Part shown: in pieces, positions 51,264-60,452 of the stretch
Layout: every line of letters starts with the position of its first letter
Numbering within the stretch: the stretch's first letter is position 1
Origin: Kineosporia corallincola
GTDB taxonomy: Bacteria > Actinomycetota > Actinomycetes > Actinomycetales > Kineosporiaceae
DNA: 64,000 nt
Direction: 5' to 3'
NCBI RefSeq assembly: GCF_018499875.1
Contig: NZ_JAHBAY010000020.1
Span: 1-64,000 of the forward strand
Notes under the pieces: model-generated
Seen by the model: only the letters and a program-made list of their open reading frames with translations
Database searches by the model: none
Told to the model about the DNA's origin: nothing
Made by a program: the position numbers and the translations under genes

Positions 51264-52514
51264 ATGTGGGGAGGGCGCAGCCCGCGGCGGGTTCCGCTGC
51301 TCCGGGTCGACGAGGCGGGCCTCGCCGACCGCGGCCGGATCTGGTTGCTCGAGGCCGCGCACGTGCTGCTCGCCGTCCCCAGTTCTCTGGTCTTCGTCCT
51401 GATCGTGGCGGGCTGGCCGACGGCCACCGTGGGCGTCGGGTTCCTGCTGCTCCACCTCGCCGTGCCGTCGGCCGCGCGGCTCGGCCGGGTGCACCGCCAC
51501 CTGGCCGGGCTGGCCCTGCACCGGCCGGTCGAGGTCCGCGACCACCAGCGTCCCCGCGAGCGTGGTGCGGCTCTGCTCTGGGGCGGGCCGCTGACCTGGG
51601 TGCAGGATCCGCGGCGCTGGCTCGACCTGGCCTTCGCCGCGTTCGCGGCCACCGGGGGCCTGGTCATGTCGGCCATCGTGGTCGCCCTGCCGGCCGGGGT
51701 GATCGCGCATGTCGTACTGCCGTTCGTGTTTCCCGGCCTGTGGTGGATGGTACTGCTGATCCCTCTCGACCTGGCGCTGTGGTGGATTCTGGGGCCGGTG
51801 CTGTGCACCGCCCGGGCGATCACCACGCTGGCGATGTTCGGCAGCTCACGCACCGCCCAGCTGGAGCGCCGGGTGGCCGCGGTGTCGGAGTCCCGGGCCG
51901 AGACGATCGACCACTCGGCCGCCGAGATCCGGCGCATCGAGAGGGATCTGCACGACGGCGCCCAGGCGCGCATCGTGTCGCTGGGCATGAACATCGGCCT
52001 GGCGGAACAACTTCTGCACACCGACCCGGCCGCGGCGGCGGCGCTGCTGGCCGAGGCCCGGCAGGCCACCACCGACGCGCTGGAGGATCTGCGCGGCGTG
52101 GTGCGCAGCATCCATCCGCCGGTGCTGGCCGACCGCGGCCTGGCCGGGGCGGTCGAGGCCCTGACCGTGCAGATGTCCGTGCCGGTCATCACGACCGCCG
52201 ATCTGCCTGACCCGATTCCGGCGCCGATCGAGACGGCGGTCTACTTCGCCGTCGCCGAGGCACTGGCCAACGTGGTGAAACACGCCGGGGCGCACCAGGC
52301 CTGGGTGCGGCTGGAGCACCGGGACAACCGGCTGCGCACTCAGATCGGGGACGACGGGACAGGTGGGGCGTCGCTCGACGGCGGCTCGGGTCTGGCCGGG
52401 GTGGCGCGCCGGCTGCGGGCGTTCGACGGCACACTGGACATCGACAGCCCCGCCGGGGGCCCGACAACCGTCACCGTGGAGGTGCCGTGCGCGTCGTCCT
52501 CGCCGAAGACCTAG
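51264..52514 (+). CDS. NarL-type sensor histidine kinase
   Basis: A 416-residue kinase with four hydrophobic segments (about 35-75 and 120-190) forming an actinobacterial-type sensor region. HisKA_3 follows: ERDLHDGAQARIVSLGMNIG (His about 230), then HATPase with AEALANVVKHAGA and GGSGLAGVARRL. Its last 28 bp overlap the start of the response regulator, so the two are coupled. It diverges from ilvA by 93 bp. Confidence 0.92.
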   Translation: MWGGRSPRRVPLLRVDEAGLADRGRIWLLEAAHVLLAVPSSLVFVLIVAGWPTATVGVGFLLLHLAVPSAARLGRVHRHLAGLALHRPVEVRDHQRPRERGAALLWGGPLTWVQDPRRWLDLAFAAFAATGGLVMSAIVVALPAGVIAHVVLPFVFPGLWWMVLLIPLDLALWWILGPVLCTARAITTLAMFGSSRTAQLERRVAAVSESRAETIDHSAAEIRRIERDLHDGAQARIVSLGMNIGLAEQLLHTDPAAAAALLAEARQATTDALEDLRGVVRSIHPPVLADRGLAGAVEALTVQMSVPVITTADLPDPIPAPIETAVYFAVAEALANVVKHAGAHQAWVRLEHRDNRLRTQIGDDGTGGASLDGGSGLAGVARRLRAFDGTLDIDSPAGGPTTVTVEVPCASSSPKT

Positions 52515-53134
52515 CGCTGCTGCGCGACGGCCTGATCCGGCTGTTCGAGGCGCACGACTTCGAGGTGGTCGCCGCCGTCGACAACGCCAGGTCGCTGCTG
52601 GAGACGCTGGACGCGAAAGACGCGGACATCGCCGTCCTCGATGTGCGGCTGCCCCCGACCTTCACCAACGAGGGACTGATGGCGGCGGTCGAGATCCGCC
52701 ACCGGCGGCCCGCCTTCCCGGTGCTGGTGCTCAGCCAGTACGTCGAACAGCTTTACGCCAAGGAACTTCTCGCCTCCGGCCAGGGGTCCATCGGCTATCT
52801 GCTGAAAGACCGGATCACCGACGTCCGTGCGTTCGTCGAGGCGGTGCAGCAGGTCGCGGCCGGGGGCACCGTGCTCGACCCGCAGGTGGTGTCGAGCATC
52901 CTGACCCGTGCCCAGCACGAGGCCCCGATGGAGCGGCTCACCGAACGCGAGCGCGAGGTGCTGGGGCTGATGGCACAGGGCCGGTCCAACGCGGCGATCG
53001 CGGCCCGGTTGTTCATGTCCGAGAAGGCCGTGGGCAAGCACACCAACAGCATCTTCACCAAGCTCGACCTGCCCCAGGCCGCCGACGACAACCGGCGGGT
53101 GCTGGCGGTTCTCGCCTACCTACATCACGACTGA
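52487..53134 (+). CDS. NarL/FixJ-family response regulator
   Basis: A 215-residue regulator. Receiver: E7-D8, D52 (AVLDVRLPP), LSQYV, LLKDRI (Lys). LuxR-type HTH about 146-205: LTEREREVLGLMAQGRSNAAIA and SEKAVGKHTNSIFTKL. The GTG start lies inside the 3' end of the kinase gene. The stop overlaps the convergent FMN reductase by 10 bp. Confidence 0.94.
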   Translation: MRVVLAEDLALLRDGLIRLFEAHDFEVVAAVDNARSLLETLDAKDADIAVLDVRLPPTFTNEGLMAAVEIRHRRPAFPVLVLSQYVEQLYAKELLASGQGSIGYLLKDRITDVRAFVEAVQQVAAGGTVLDPQVVSSILTRAQHEAPMERLTEREREVLGLMAQGRSNAAIAARLFMSEKAVGKHTNSIFTKLDLPQAADDNRRVLAVLAYLHHD

Positions 53135-53709
53135 GCAGGCTTGGTCCGCAGCTGGCGGCAGCTGCGGGCCAGCACCTCCAGCTCGACCAGCAGGGCCTCG
53201 GCCGAGGCGCTCATCACCTCGCTGGGCTCGATCACCCGCTCCTCGCTGAGGAACTGGGCCACGAACGGGATGTGCACGGCGGCCGCCGCCGGGCGCAGCC
53301 GGACCGCGTTGAGCACCGGGTCCAGCGTCGTCACCGCACGGGTGCCGGCCGACACCCCGCCGTAGCTGACGATTCCGACGGGCTTGTTCGCCCACTCCTG
53401 CGCCAGGAAGTCGATCGCGTTCTTCAGCGGCGCGGTGTAGCCGTGGTTGTACTCCGGCATCACGAACACGAAGGCGTCGGCCCGGTCCACCTGGGCACTC
53501 CAGCGCTTGGTGTGCTCGTGCACGTACTGCTTCAGGCGGGGATGGTTCGGCTCGTCCATGAACGGCAGGTTCAACTCGGCCAGGTCGACCAGTTCCACCG
53601 TGAACCCGCCGTGCTTCTCGGCCGCCTTGCGCACCCACTGCGCCACGGGGAGACCGACCCGGCCGGGTCGGGTGCTGGCGACGATGATCTGGAGAACCGG
53701 AGTGGCCAT
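53125..53709 (-). CDS. NADPH-dependent FMN reductase
   Basis: A 194-residue flavodoxin-fold reductase: IIVASTRPGRVGLPVAQWV (FMN phosphate loop), FVFVMPEYNHGYTAPLKNAIDFL and VSYGGVSAGTRAV. It would reduce FMN or quinones with NADPH and could feed LLM monooxygenases such as the one at 27649-28995, though the two genes are far apart. TACGGT lies 6 nt before the ATG. Confidence 0.92.
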   Translation of the reverse strand: MATPVLQIIVASTRPGRVGLPVAQWVRKAAEKHGGFTVELVDLAELNLPFMDEPNHPRLKQYVHEHTKRWSAQVDRADAFVFVMPEYNHGYTAPLKNAIDFLAQEWANKPVGIVSYGGVSAGTRAVTTLDPVLNAVRLRPAAAAVHIPFVAQFLSEERVIEPSEVMSASAEALLVELEVLARSCRQLRTKPAQS

Positions 53710-53715
53710 GCCACC

Positions 53716-53721
53716 ACCGTA
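53716..53721 (-). promoter_or_regulatory. -10 hexamer TACGGT of the FMN reductase gene
   Basis: Minus-strand TANNNT hexamer 6 nt before the ATG at 53709. Confidence 0.5.
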
Positions 53722-53730
53722 TGCCCCGGC

Positions 53731-54909
53731 TCAGACCCGCGGCCCGCCGACTCCCCCGGGCGGCGCATACCCGATGATCGGCGCGGCCAGCGCCTGCGCG
53801 GAGGCTGCCATACCGGCCGGGCCCGCCTCCACCGTCGCCGGGCCCGGCAACGCGACCGTCACCGTCACCGGGGCCACCGGCGCACCGGCCAGCCGGTCCT
53901 TCAGCCGCAGCGCGGGCTTCTCGACCACGAACCAGGAGAACACGGTCAGCGCCAGGGTGAGCGTGATCTCCAGCGCGTGCTGCTCCAGGTGCGGGTAGTG
54001 GCGGCTCTGCACCGTCATGAAGACCGGGAAGTGATAGAGGTACAGACCGTACGAGACCATCCCGACCGCGACGAACGGCCGCAGCGACAGCAGATCCACC
54101 ATCGGACCCTGCTTCCGGGTGGCCAGGTGGTGCACGATCATCGTGGCGAACAGCGCGGCCATCGGCAGGCGCCATTCGTAGGTGTCGCTGGTCTCGATGT
54201 GCGAGGTGGCGAACAGCGCGGCCAGACCGAACACCCCTGCCCAGGCGACGATCTCGGACTGCCGGCCGCTGCGGGCCAGGCTGTCGCGCCGGTTCAGCAG
54301 CACCGCCAGCAGGCTGCCGAGCAGCAGGCCGTCGCAGTGCGAGGTGGTGGCGTAGTAGATCCACAGGAAGCTGTCGGAGTTGGCCACGCCGACCCAGCGA
54401 GCCAGCACCACCAGCGCGATCAGCACCACCAGACCGGCGGCCGGCGCCTTCTTCCGCCGGGCCAGCACCCCGATCAGCACCAGCGGCCAGATCAGGTAGA
54501 ACTGCTCCTCGATCGACAGCGACCAGGTGTGCGTCCAGATCCCGGTGCCCTCGTTCACCCACACGTTGGCCCAGTTGGCCACGTACAGAAGCACACTCGC
54601 GATCGCGATCACCGGGTTCAGGGTGAGCTGGTCACGGGCCCAGGTGAACACGAACGGCAGGCTGACGGCCAGCATGAACAGCAGGGGCGGCAGCAGCCGC
54701 AGCGCCCGCTTGACGTAGAACGCCTTCAGGTCGACACCCCCGCTGCGTGACCACTCGCGCAGCAGCAGGGCGGTGATCAGGTAGCCGCTGATCACGAAGA
54801 AGACGTCCACCCCGAGAAAGCCGCCGTGGGCCGCCGGGGAGGTGTGGAAGGCCATGACGGCGAGCACGGCGAACGCCCGCAGGCCGTCGAGCGCGGGGCG
54901 TCGCGACAT
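53731..54909 (-). CDS. acyltransferase family 3 (OafA/YrhL-type) membrane protein
   Basis: A 392-residue integral membrane O-acyltransferase with about ten helices. SRRPALDGLRAFAVLAVMAFH holds the motif-I His, FLGVDVFFVISGYLIT the usual second motif, and YVKRALRLLPPL the R/K-rich loop. EEQFYLIWP is also typical. It probably adds acetyl or another acyl group to an exported glycan, lipid or antibiotic; there is no SGNH domain. GAGGAC precedes the ATG at 54909. The C-terminal 45 residues are Ala/Pro/Val-rich. Upstream lies the HelD terminator. Confidence 0.93.
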   Translation of the reverse strand: MSRRPALDGLRAFAVLAVMAFHTSPAAHGGFLGVDVFFVISGYLITALLLREWSRSGGVDLKAFYVKRALRLLPPLLFMLAVSLPFVFTWARDQLTLNPVIAIASVLLYVANWANVWVNEGTGIWTHTWSLSIEEQFYLIWPLVLIGVLARRKKAPAAGLVVLIALVVLARWVGVANSDSFLWIYYATTSHCDGLLLGSLLAVLLNRRDSLARSGRQSEIVAWAGVFGLAALFATSHIETSDTYEWRLPMAALFATMIVHHLATRKQGPMVDLLSLRPFVAVGMVSYGLYLYHFPVFMTVQSRHYPHLEQHALEITLTLALTVFSWFVVEKPALRLKDRLAGAPVAPVTVTVALPGPATVEAGPAGMAASAQALAAPIIGYAPPGGVGGPRV

Positions 54910-55031
54910 ATCTGTCCTCGGAATCACTCGGCCGGTCGGGAACCTTTTGCAGCCCCACCTGTGTACAGCCTGTCCCGAGGAAATCCGAGATTTTGACGCG
55001 TGATTCACAGATCATCACGGGAACGGGCCAG

Positions 55032-55061
55032 CGGGCCCCCGGTCACGTGACCGAGGGCCCG
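55032..55061 (-). terminator. 30-bp inverted repeat after the HelD gene
   Basis: Two 15-base arms with one mismatch and no loop, centred on CGGTCACGTGACCG. It lies 47 bp past the HelD stop in a 198-bp gap. GAACAAAGGACGACGA (55087-55102) closer to the stop matches the arm of the manA-flanking palindromes. Confidence 0.55.
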
Positions 55062-55107
55062 ATTCCCATTGCCGTGCGTGATATTCGAACAAAGGACGAC
55101 GAAAACC

Positions 55108-57399
55108 TCAGACCTGCCCGAGGCCTTCCGGAAGATCACCGTGGTGCACCACGGTGAGCCGCTGGGTGGGGCGGGTGAGTGCCACGTACAGGTCGCTGGC
55201 GCCCCGGGCCGACGCCGCGATGATGCCGGCCGGGTCGACCACGGTCACCGCGTCGTACTCCAGGCCCTTCACGTCGTCGACGCTGAGCACGGAGACCCGC
55301 TCGGCCAGCGAGGCGTACTCCGGTGCCAGCAGCGACTTGCGCACCCGCTCGGACACCTCGCCGGTGACCTCCTCGCGGGCGAGGATCACCGCGAACTGCC
55401 CACCGCCGAGCGCCTCGTCGTCGGCGCGCACCGCCGACAGCACGGCCTCGACCACGGCACCCGGCTCGTCGGCCGTGCGCAGCAGCACCGGGTCCCAGTC
55501 ACCCTCGCGGGCCGACTCGGGCAACCGCACGCTGATGCCGGTGGCCACCAGCATGGCGGCGGCCGGGCCCATGATCTTGGCCGGGGTGCGGTAGTTCACG
55601 GTGAGCTCAGCCATCCGCCAGCGGTCCTTGGCGATCGAGTCCAGAGCACCGGCCCAGGTGTCGGCCCCGGCCGCGGAACTGGTCTGGGCCAGGTCGCCCA
55701 CCACGGTCATCGAGCGCGACGGCACCCGCCGGGCCAGGGTGCGCCACATCATCGGCGACACCTCCTGGGCCTCGTCGACCACGATGTGCCCGTAGGTCCA
55801 GGTGCGGTCGTCGCGGGCCCGCTCGGCCACGGTCAGGCTGCTGCCCGAGCTGTCGAACCGGTCGGCCAGCATGTCGGCCGTCATCATCGCCGACGCCTCG
55901 CCGGACATCTGGAGCACGCCCTGGGCGTAGCGCACCGCCTCGGCCCGCTCGGCCGCCGCCCGGGCCCGCTCCCGGGCCGCCGTGGCGGTGGCCGTGACGT
56001 CGGGTCCGATCAGCTCGGCCACCTCGTCGAGCAGCGGCACGTCGGCCTGGGTCCACGGGCTGCCGGACTCGCGCAGCAGCAGCCGGGACTCGACCTTGGA
56101 CAGCTTGCCCTCGGTGGCCGCCCGCAGCCGCTTGGCGTCGGAGAACAGCTTGTCGAGGAAGCCCTCGGCCGACAGCGGCATCCAGCGCAGGTTGATCTCG
56201 CGCCGCACGTCGACGCTGTCGCGCAGTTCCACGGCCAGGTCGAGGCGGGTCTCCGGGTCGTTCTCCAGCCGGCGCGAACGGGCCAGCTGGCCGGCCAGGT
56301 CGTCGAGCAGGTGCTTGACGAACGTGGTGCGGGCCTCGTTGTGCGGCCGGCCGGTCTGCCGGGCCCGCGAGCGGGCCTCCGCCACGGCGGCCGGGCGCAG
56401 CGCGATCTGGTCGCCGTCGAGGGTGATCGGAACCGGCTTCGGCAGCAGCAGCTGGCGCTGCCGGACCGCGTCGCGGATCACCCGGGCCATCCGCAGATCG
56501 CCCTTGAGCACCGCCGTCTCGGGCCGGTCGGTGGCCGTGGCCTCGACCGACGGGAAGATCTGCCCCGGTGTGGAGAGCACCACGCCGGTCTCGCCGAGCG
56601 ACGGCAGCACCCGCTCGATGTAGCGCAGGAACACCGGCGACGGGCCGACCACCAGCACACCGCTCTTGGCGATCCGCTCACGGTGCGTGTAGAGCAGGTA
56701 GGCCGCCCGGTGCAGGGCGACCGCCGTCTTGCCGGTGCCCGGTCCACCCTGCACCACCAGCACGCCGGTGAGCGGGGCCCGGACGATCTCGTCCTGCTCG
56801 GACTGGAGGGTGGCCACGATGTCGCGCATCTTGCCGGTGCGGTGCTCGGTGAGAGCCGTCATCAGGGCGCCGTCGCCGGTCACCGTGGTCAGGTCGGCCG
56901 CGTCGAGACCCGACGCGTCGAGCAGTTCGTCGTCGATGCCGGTGACCGTGCGGCCCCGGGTGGCCAGATGCCGACGGCGCGCCACACCACCCGGTGAGGC
57001 CGCCGTGGCCTGGTAGAACGCCGCCGCTGCGGGAGCCCGCCAGTCCACCAGCATCTGCTGCTGGCCCTCGTCGGACATCCCGATCCGGCCCACGTAGCGG
57101 CGTTCGCCGCCGGTCATGTCCAGACGCCCGAAGACCAGCCTGTCTTCCACCGCGCCCAGCTGGGCCAGACGCTCGGTGTGCAGCGCGTCGAACGCGTCTT
57201 TCTCCGCCCGGCCCGCGGGCGTGTTCGACGAGGACGACCGGCGCAGGTCGTCGAGGGTCTTCTCGGCCCGGGCACGGATGTCGTCGAGCCGTCCGTAGAG
57301 CACGTCCACGTAGGACTGCTCCAGCGACACCTCCCGTTCGGTGGCGCTCTGAGTTCCACCGGCGGCATCGCCCACGCCGTCGCCTCCCATGCTTGTCAT
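55108..57399 (-). CDS. HelD-family RNA-polymerase-recycling ATPase
   Basis: A 763-residue UvrD-like superfamily 1 protein of the class II HelD group of actinobacteria. An N-terminal coiled coil (about 25-60) would enter the polymerase secondary channel. The 1A domain has GGPGTGKTAVALHRAAYLLY (about 216-235), VVDEAQEVSP (about 541), VVGDLAQ, NYRTP and a C-terminal SVDDVKGLEYDAVTVV and YVALTRPTQRLTVVHH. Known members remove stalled RNA polymerase from DNA, and Streptomyces and mycobacterial homologues can give rifampicin tolerance. Rifampicin control is not shown here: I found no clear RAE-type inverted repeat upstream. Confidence 0.93.
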   Translation of the reverse strand: MTSMGGDGVGDAAGGTQSATEREVSLEQSYVDVLYGRLDDIRARAEKTLDDLRRSSSSNTPAGRAEKDAFDALHTERLAQLGAVEDRLVFGRLDMTGGERRYVGRIGMSDEGQQQMLVDWRAPAAAAFYQATAASPGGVARRRHLATRGRTVTGIDDELLDASGLDAADLTTVTGDGALMTALTEHRTGKMRDIVATLQSEQDEIVRAPLTGVLVVQGGPGTGKTAVALHRAAYLLYTHRERIAKSGVLVVGPSPVFLRYIERVLPSLGETGVVLSTPGQIFPSVEATATDRPETAVLKGDLRMARVIRDAVRQRQLLLPKPVPITLDGDQIALRPAAVAEARSRARQTGRPHNEARTTFVKHLLDDLAGQLARSRRLENDPETRLDLAVELRDSVDVRREINLRWMPLSAEGFLDKLFSDAKRLRAATEGKLSKVESRLLLRESGSPWTQADVPLLDEVAELIGPDVTATATAARERARAAAERAEAVRYAQGVLQMSGEASAMMTADMLADRFDSSGSSLTVAERARDDRTWTYGHIVVDEAQEVSPMMWRTLARRVPSRSMTVVGDLAQTSSAAGADTWAGALDSIAKDRWRMAELTVNYRTPAKIMGPAAAMLVATGISVRLPESAREGDWDPVLLRTADEPGAVVEAVLSAVRADDEALGGGQFAVILAREEVTGEVSERVRKSLLAPEYASLAERVSVLSVDDVKGLEYDAVTVVDPAGIIAASARGASDLYVALTRPTQRLTVVHHGDLPEGLGQV

Positions 57400-57527
57400 C
57401 CCGCCTAGCTCGCCCCGCTCACCCGGCCGGTATCACGCACCGGCCAGCACAAATCGCACCTCCGGTATACCGGCACGACGCGTTCTGTCGTGCCGGACCG
57501 GCGCAAAGGACTTACCAGTATGTCTCC

Positions 57528-58580
57528 TCAGACGGTCTCCTGCTGGCCCTCCGCCACCCGGTTGACCGTGATCCAGTCGTCGATCTGCCGCCACCACTCG
57601 AACAACCAGGCGATGCGCTCCTCGCGGGAGGCCGGAACGCTGCCCGCCGGAACCTGCCACCACCGCATCTTCACGTCCATCTCGGTGGGCAGCGCGCCCC
57701 ACACGTCGGCGACCGTGAGCAGGTGGTCGGTACCCGTGTGGGCGACCCAGACCACGTCGGCCTCGGGCGCGTTCTCCAGCACCGACAGCACCCCGCCCGG
57801 GCGGGGCGGCAGCACGTAGCGCATGGCCTCGGCCTTGGCCGCCTCGGCCAGCAGCCCGCGCCGGCGCAGCTTGGCGATGGCCCGGGCGCGGCGCCGGGCG
57901 GTGTAGTTGCCACCCTCGGGGAACAGCACCAGAGCGTCGTCGTGGTCGAGGCGCCGCGCCAGCTCGCCGATCTGGGTCTCCACGTCGGGCCCGTTCGCCG
58001 GGTCCACGGTGGCCTTGCCCGGGGCGCCGGACCGGATGAACCGGGTGGGCAGCCGGTTCAGCACGATGTCGATCGCCGGGTCCCACTGGAGCGTGTCTTT
58101 CAGCACGATGCGCGGTTCCCGGTCGTACCAGTCCATCAGCGCGTGCACGAGCAGGAACGAGTCGCCCGGGCCGGCGTGCCGGCAGAACACGATCAGCGGG
58201 CGGTCGCGATAGGCCTCGGGAGCCGGCCCCTCCACCCGCACCCGGACCCGCAGCACGTGGTTGACCATCCAGAAGATCCAGCGCAGCAGGGCGCGCACGC
58301 AGAGGTAGTGCCGGCGCTCGTGTTTCGGCTCACGCACCCGGGTGCCGAACCCGGCCGCAACCCAGAGGTAGACGAGCACGAACAGCGCCACCCCCTCGGC
58401 CGCCAGGTAGCCGATCACCAGCGTGGTGAGCCGCAGCGGACGGCTGCGCTGGCCCGGGATGACGACTCCGGCCAGGGCCGCGAGCAGCAACGTGGCCGGA
58501 GCCGTGACCACCGCGAGGAGACTGACCAGCAGCATCAGTGGGATCAGCAGCAGACGCCGGACCAGGTAGGGCGGAAGCAT
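57528..58580 (-). CDS. PlsC-like acyltransferase with N-terminal membrane helices
   Basis: A 350-residue protein. The first 95 residues contain two or three hydrophobic segments. The PlsC/LPLAT domain follows with CRHAGPGDSFLL, a His-x4-Asp catalytic motif, VLFPEGGNYTARRR (the EGG/EGT substrate motif) and WVAHTG. It should transfer fatty acyl groups to lysophospholipids or glycerol-3-phosphate. The ATG at 58580 lies 2 bp after the patatin stop, so the two are cotranscribed. Confidence 0.9.
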   Translation of the reverse strand: MLPPYLVRRLLLIPLMLLVSLLAVVTAPATLLLAALAGVVIPGQRSRPLRLTTLVIGYLAAEGVALFVLVYLWVAAGFGTRVREPKHERRHYLCVRALLRWIFWMVNHVLRVRVRVEGPAPEAYRDRPLIVFCRHAGPGDSFLLVHALMDWYDREPRIVLKDTLQWDPAIDIVLNRLPTRFIRSGAPGKATVDPANGPDVETQIGELARRLDHDDALVLFPEGGNYTARRRARAIAKLRRRGLLAEAAKAEAMRYVLPPRPGGVLSVLENAPEADVVWVAHTGTDHLLTVADVWGALPTEMDVKMRWWQVPAGSVPASREERIAWLFEWWRQIDDWITVNRVAEGQQETV

Positions 58581-58582
58581 GC

Positions 58583-59413
58583 TCAGGCCCGCCCACCTGC
58601 CGGGAGCGACTCCAGGTAGCCGCGCGAGGCCTGGTAGGCCTCCTCGATGCGCTGGCGCACCCGCTGGGTGTTGCGGTAGCGCAGGTTGGCGCTGGGGCTG
58701 ATCACCGAGCCGGCCGGAAGCACCCGCACCGCAACACCTTCGGGCACCGCGGCCATGTCGGCCGCGAACCGGTGCCGCCGGGCGATCTCGAACGCCACCG
58801 TGGCCACCTCCCAGGGCCGGCTGGGCACCTTGAGCGGCTGCTCGATGCGGCCGACGTGCAGCACGAAGATCTCGGTGGCGCCGAGCGCGACGGCCCGGCC
58901 CACCGGCAGGCTGTTGACCAGCCCGCCGTCGAGATAGTGCTCGCCGCCGATCTGCACCGGCCCGAACATGCCCGGCACGGCGCACGAGGCGGACACCGCC
59001 GAGGCCACCGGCCCCTCGGTGAACCAGGTCTCGGCCGCCCGCTCGATGCTGGACGCGCAGCACTGGAACGGCACGGCCAGGTCTTCGATGTTCACCGGTC
59101 CCAGCCGCCGCTCGATCAGCGCCCGCAGCGGCTCGATCGAGTGCAGGTGCGTGCCGGTGCTGGCGGCCACCCGCAGCCGCTGGAGCGGGCCGGAGAACAG
59201 CTCCCGCCCGCCCAGCGACTCCCAGGTGGCCACCAGCTCACCCACGCAGTCGAGCGTCGGCTCCGCCGCCAGCACGGCGCCGTTGATGGCGCCGACGCTG
59301 GTGCCGAGGACGAGGTCCGGCCGGTGACCGGCCTCCATCACGGCGCGGAGCATGCCCACCTCGCTGGCCCCCAGCATGCCCCCACCGCCGAACACGAACG
59401 CGGTCTTGCCCAT
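58583..59413 (-). CDS. patatin-like phospholipase
   Basis: A 276-residue lipid acyl hydrolase. FGGGGMLGASEVG is the oxyanion loop, GTSVGAING holds the nucleophile S39, and YLDGGLVNSLP holds the catalytic Asp (D162). It would cleave acyl chains from phospholipids. A PlsC-like acyltransferase follows immediately, which suggests a deacylation/reacylation (lipid remodelling) pair. Confidence 0.93.
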   Translation of the reverse strand: MGKTAFVFGGGGMLGASEVGMLRAVMEAGHRPDLVLGTSVGAINGAVLAAEPTLDCVGELVATWESLGGRELFSGPLQRLRVAASTGTHLHSIEPLRALIERRLGPVNIEDLAVPFQCCASSIERAAETWFTEGPVASAVSASCAVPGMFGPVQIGGEHYLDGGLVNSLPVGRAVALGATEIFVLHVGRIEQPLKVPSRPWEVATVAFEIARRHRFAADMAAVPEGVAVRVLPAGSVISPSANLRYRNTQRVRQRIEEAYQASRGYLESLPAGGRA

Positions 59414-59469
59414 ACCTGCCTGCTACCCCTCGTCGGCCGCCGGAACCCGGAAACCGTACGCCCATTCGG

Positions 59470-59886
59470 TCATTCCAGCGTGTTCAGGTCTGCGACCGCC
59501 CGCTGGTCGAGCTCGCTGACCTCACCCAGCAGCGGAAAGGCCGGATGATGGTGCAGCACCGTGAGGTCGTACTCCAGGGCCGTGGCGGCCACGAGCAGGT
59601 CGCGCGGGCGCACCGGAGGCCCCGCCCAGGGGCCGAGTTTGGCTTGCAGCCGCACCGCGCGCTCGCCCACCGCCGGCCCGAACGGCACCGAGCGGTACGC
59701 CTGCTGCCGGTCGACCCGCATCTTGCGGTAGGCCTGCGGAGTGCCGGCCGTGCCCAGGGCCTCCAGATCGAGCACCGGGCAGGTGTAGAGCACCCCGGCC
59801 CGCAGCATCGGGCGCAGCCGGGCCGCCACCTCCTTGTAGTGCGCCAGGCCGATGGCGCTGCTGTCGAGCAGCCACCCCACGTTCAT
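59470..59886 (-). CDS. vapC: PIN-domain ribonuclease toxin (VapC-like)
   Basis: A 138-residue PIN protein. Acidic site: D8 (WLLDSSAIGLA), E42 (VLDLEAL) and D96 (VRPRDLLVAATALEYDLTVLH). The fourth acid usually found in a HxDxDF motif is replaced by HHHPAF, which could change activity. VapC toxins cut tRNA or rRNA when freed from antitoxin. The ATG overlaps the antitoxin stop (ATGA). Confidence 0.88.
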   Translation of the reverse strand: MNVGWLLDSSAIGLAHYKEVAARLRPMLRAGVLYTCPVLDLEALGTAGTPQAYRKMRVDRQQAYRSVPFGPAVGERAVRLQAKLGPWAGPPVRPRDLLVAATALEYDLTVLHHHPAFPLLGEVSELDQRAVADLNTLE

Positions 59887-60146
59887 CCCATCCCCCCGTT
59901 CTGCCCCGCCAGTGCCGAGAACTGGCCGGACTCGTAGCGCTGGATCTCGGCCGCGACCGCACGCCGCTGGTTGCGATCGCGAATGAGCTCGGCGAGGGCC
60001 TGATCGACCGTCGCCGTGTCTTCTGCCCCCAGGAGCCGGGCGGCCTGCCGCAGCAGTGCCAGATCAACCCCCTCGACCGTCATCGTCGCTGTCAGCCGGG
60101 CCCCCTCGGGAGCTGACGGCTGACCCCCCTCCCTCTCTCCGCTCAT
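59883..60146 (-). CDS. vapB: VapB-like antitoxin
   Basis: An 87-residue antitoxin. After an N-terminal 20 residues it has TVEGVDLALLRQAARLLG, DTATVDQALAEL and RNQRRAVAAEIQRYESGQF, the common actinobacterial VapB layout with a short DNA-binding part and a toxin-binding C-terminus. The start at 60146 (GGGGGT in front, CACCAT 6 nt further) is preferred; 60086 is possible and fits some shorter homologues. It faces the nuclease gene across a 306-bp gap. Confidence 0.85.
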   Translation of the reverse strand: MSGEREGGQPSAPEGARLTATMTVEGVDLALLRQAARLLGAEDTATVDQALAELIRDRNQRRAVAAEIQRYESGQFSALAGQNGGMG

Positions 60147-60274
60147 ACCCCCATGGTGCAACCCACCACCGACAATTTGCCCTCCCTCCCCGACCCTCAC
60201 CCTCATCCCGCAGGCCAGAAGGGTTTTCACGATCCCGGACCGGCCCGGCCCAGGCACACCACCGGCGTCCTGCA

Positions 60275-60317
60275 CCGCCTGGAACCCCGCCTGGAACCCC
60301 GCCTGCAACCCCGCCTG
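60275..60317. repeat. 12-bp tandem repeat, about 3.6 copies
   Basis: Unit CCGCCTGGAACC at 60275-60286 and 60287-60298, a CCGCCTGCAACC variant at 60299-60310, and a partial copy to 60317. Confidence 0.85.
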
Positions 60318-60421
60318 AGAACGGCCGGACGGCATCGGCTTTCGCCGCCCTCCCGCCGTCACGACGACCGCTGGGGCACGAGTTCTCCGGCAAGGTCAGA
60401 AAAGAGCCGAATTCCCGATCA

Positions 60422-60438
60422 CCGCCGATCATCGGCGG
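60422..60438. promoter_or_regulatory. 17-bp palindromic operator before the nuclease gene
   Basis: CCGCCGAT-C-ATCGGCGG, perfect arms around one base, immediately upstream of the TACTGT hexamer at 60440-60445. It would cover the -35/spacer region of the probable leaderless promoter, the position of a repressor site. Confidence 0.6.
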
Positions 60439-60439
60439 C

Positions 60440-60445
60440 TACTGT
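60440..60445 (+). promoter_or_regulatory. -10 hexamer TACTGT of the nuclease gene
   Basis: TANNNT hexamer 7 nt before the GTG at 60453. Confidence 0.45.
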
Positions 60446-60452
60446 TGATGAG

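Larger units (their letters stand above)
60147..60452. other. intergenic gap between vapB and the nuclease gene, with repeats and operator
   Basis: Holds the presumed vapBC promoter, a 12-bp tandem repeat (60275-60317), a perfect 17-bp palindrome (60422-60438) and a TACTGT -10 element (60440-60445). No gene is evident. Confidence 0.5.

Noticed and set aside
55032-55061. E-box-like CACGTG as a regulator site for the acyltransferase
   Set aside because: The surrounding 15-bp arms and the position after the HelD stop fit a terminator better.
57370-57480. Rifampicin-associated element upstream of the HelD gene
   Set aside because: No inverted repeat of the known RAE type is visible; only a weak palindrome GGTATACC occurs, too short to support the claim.
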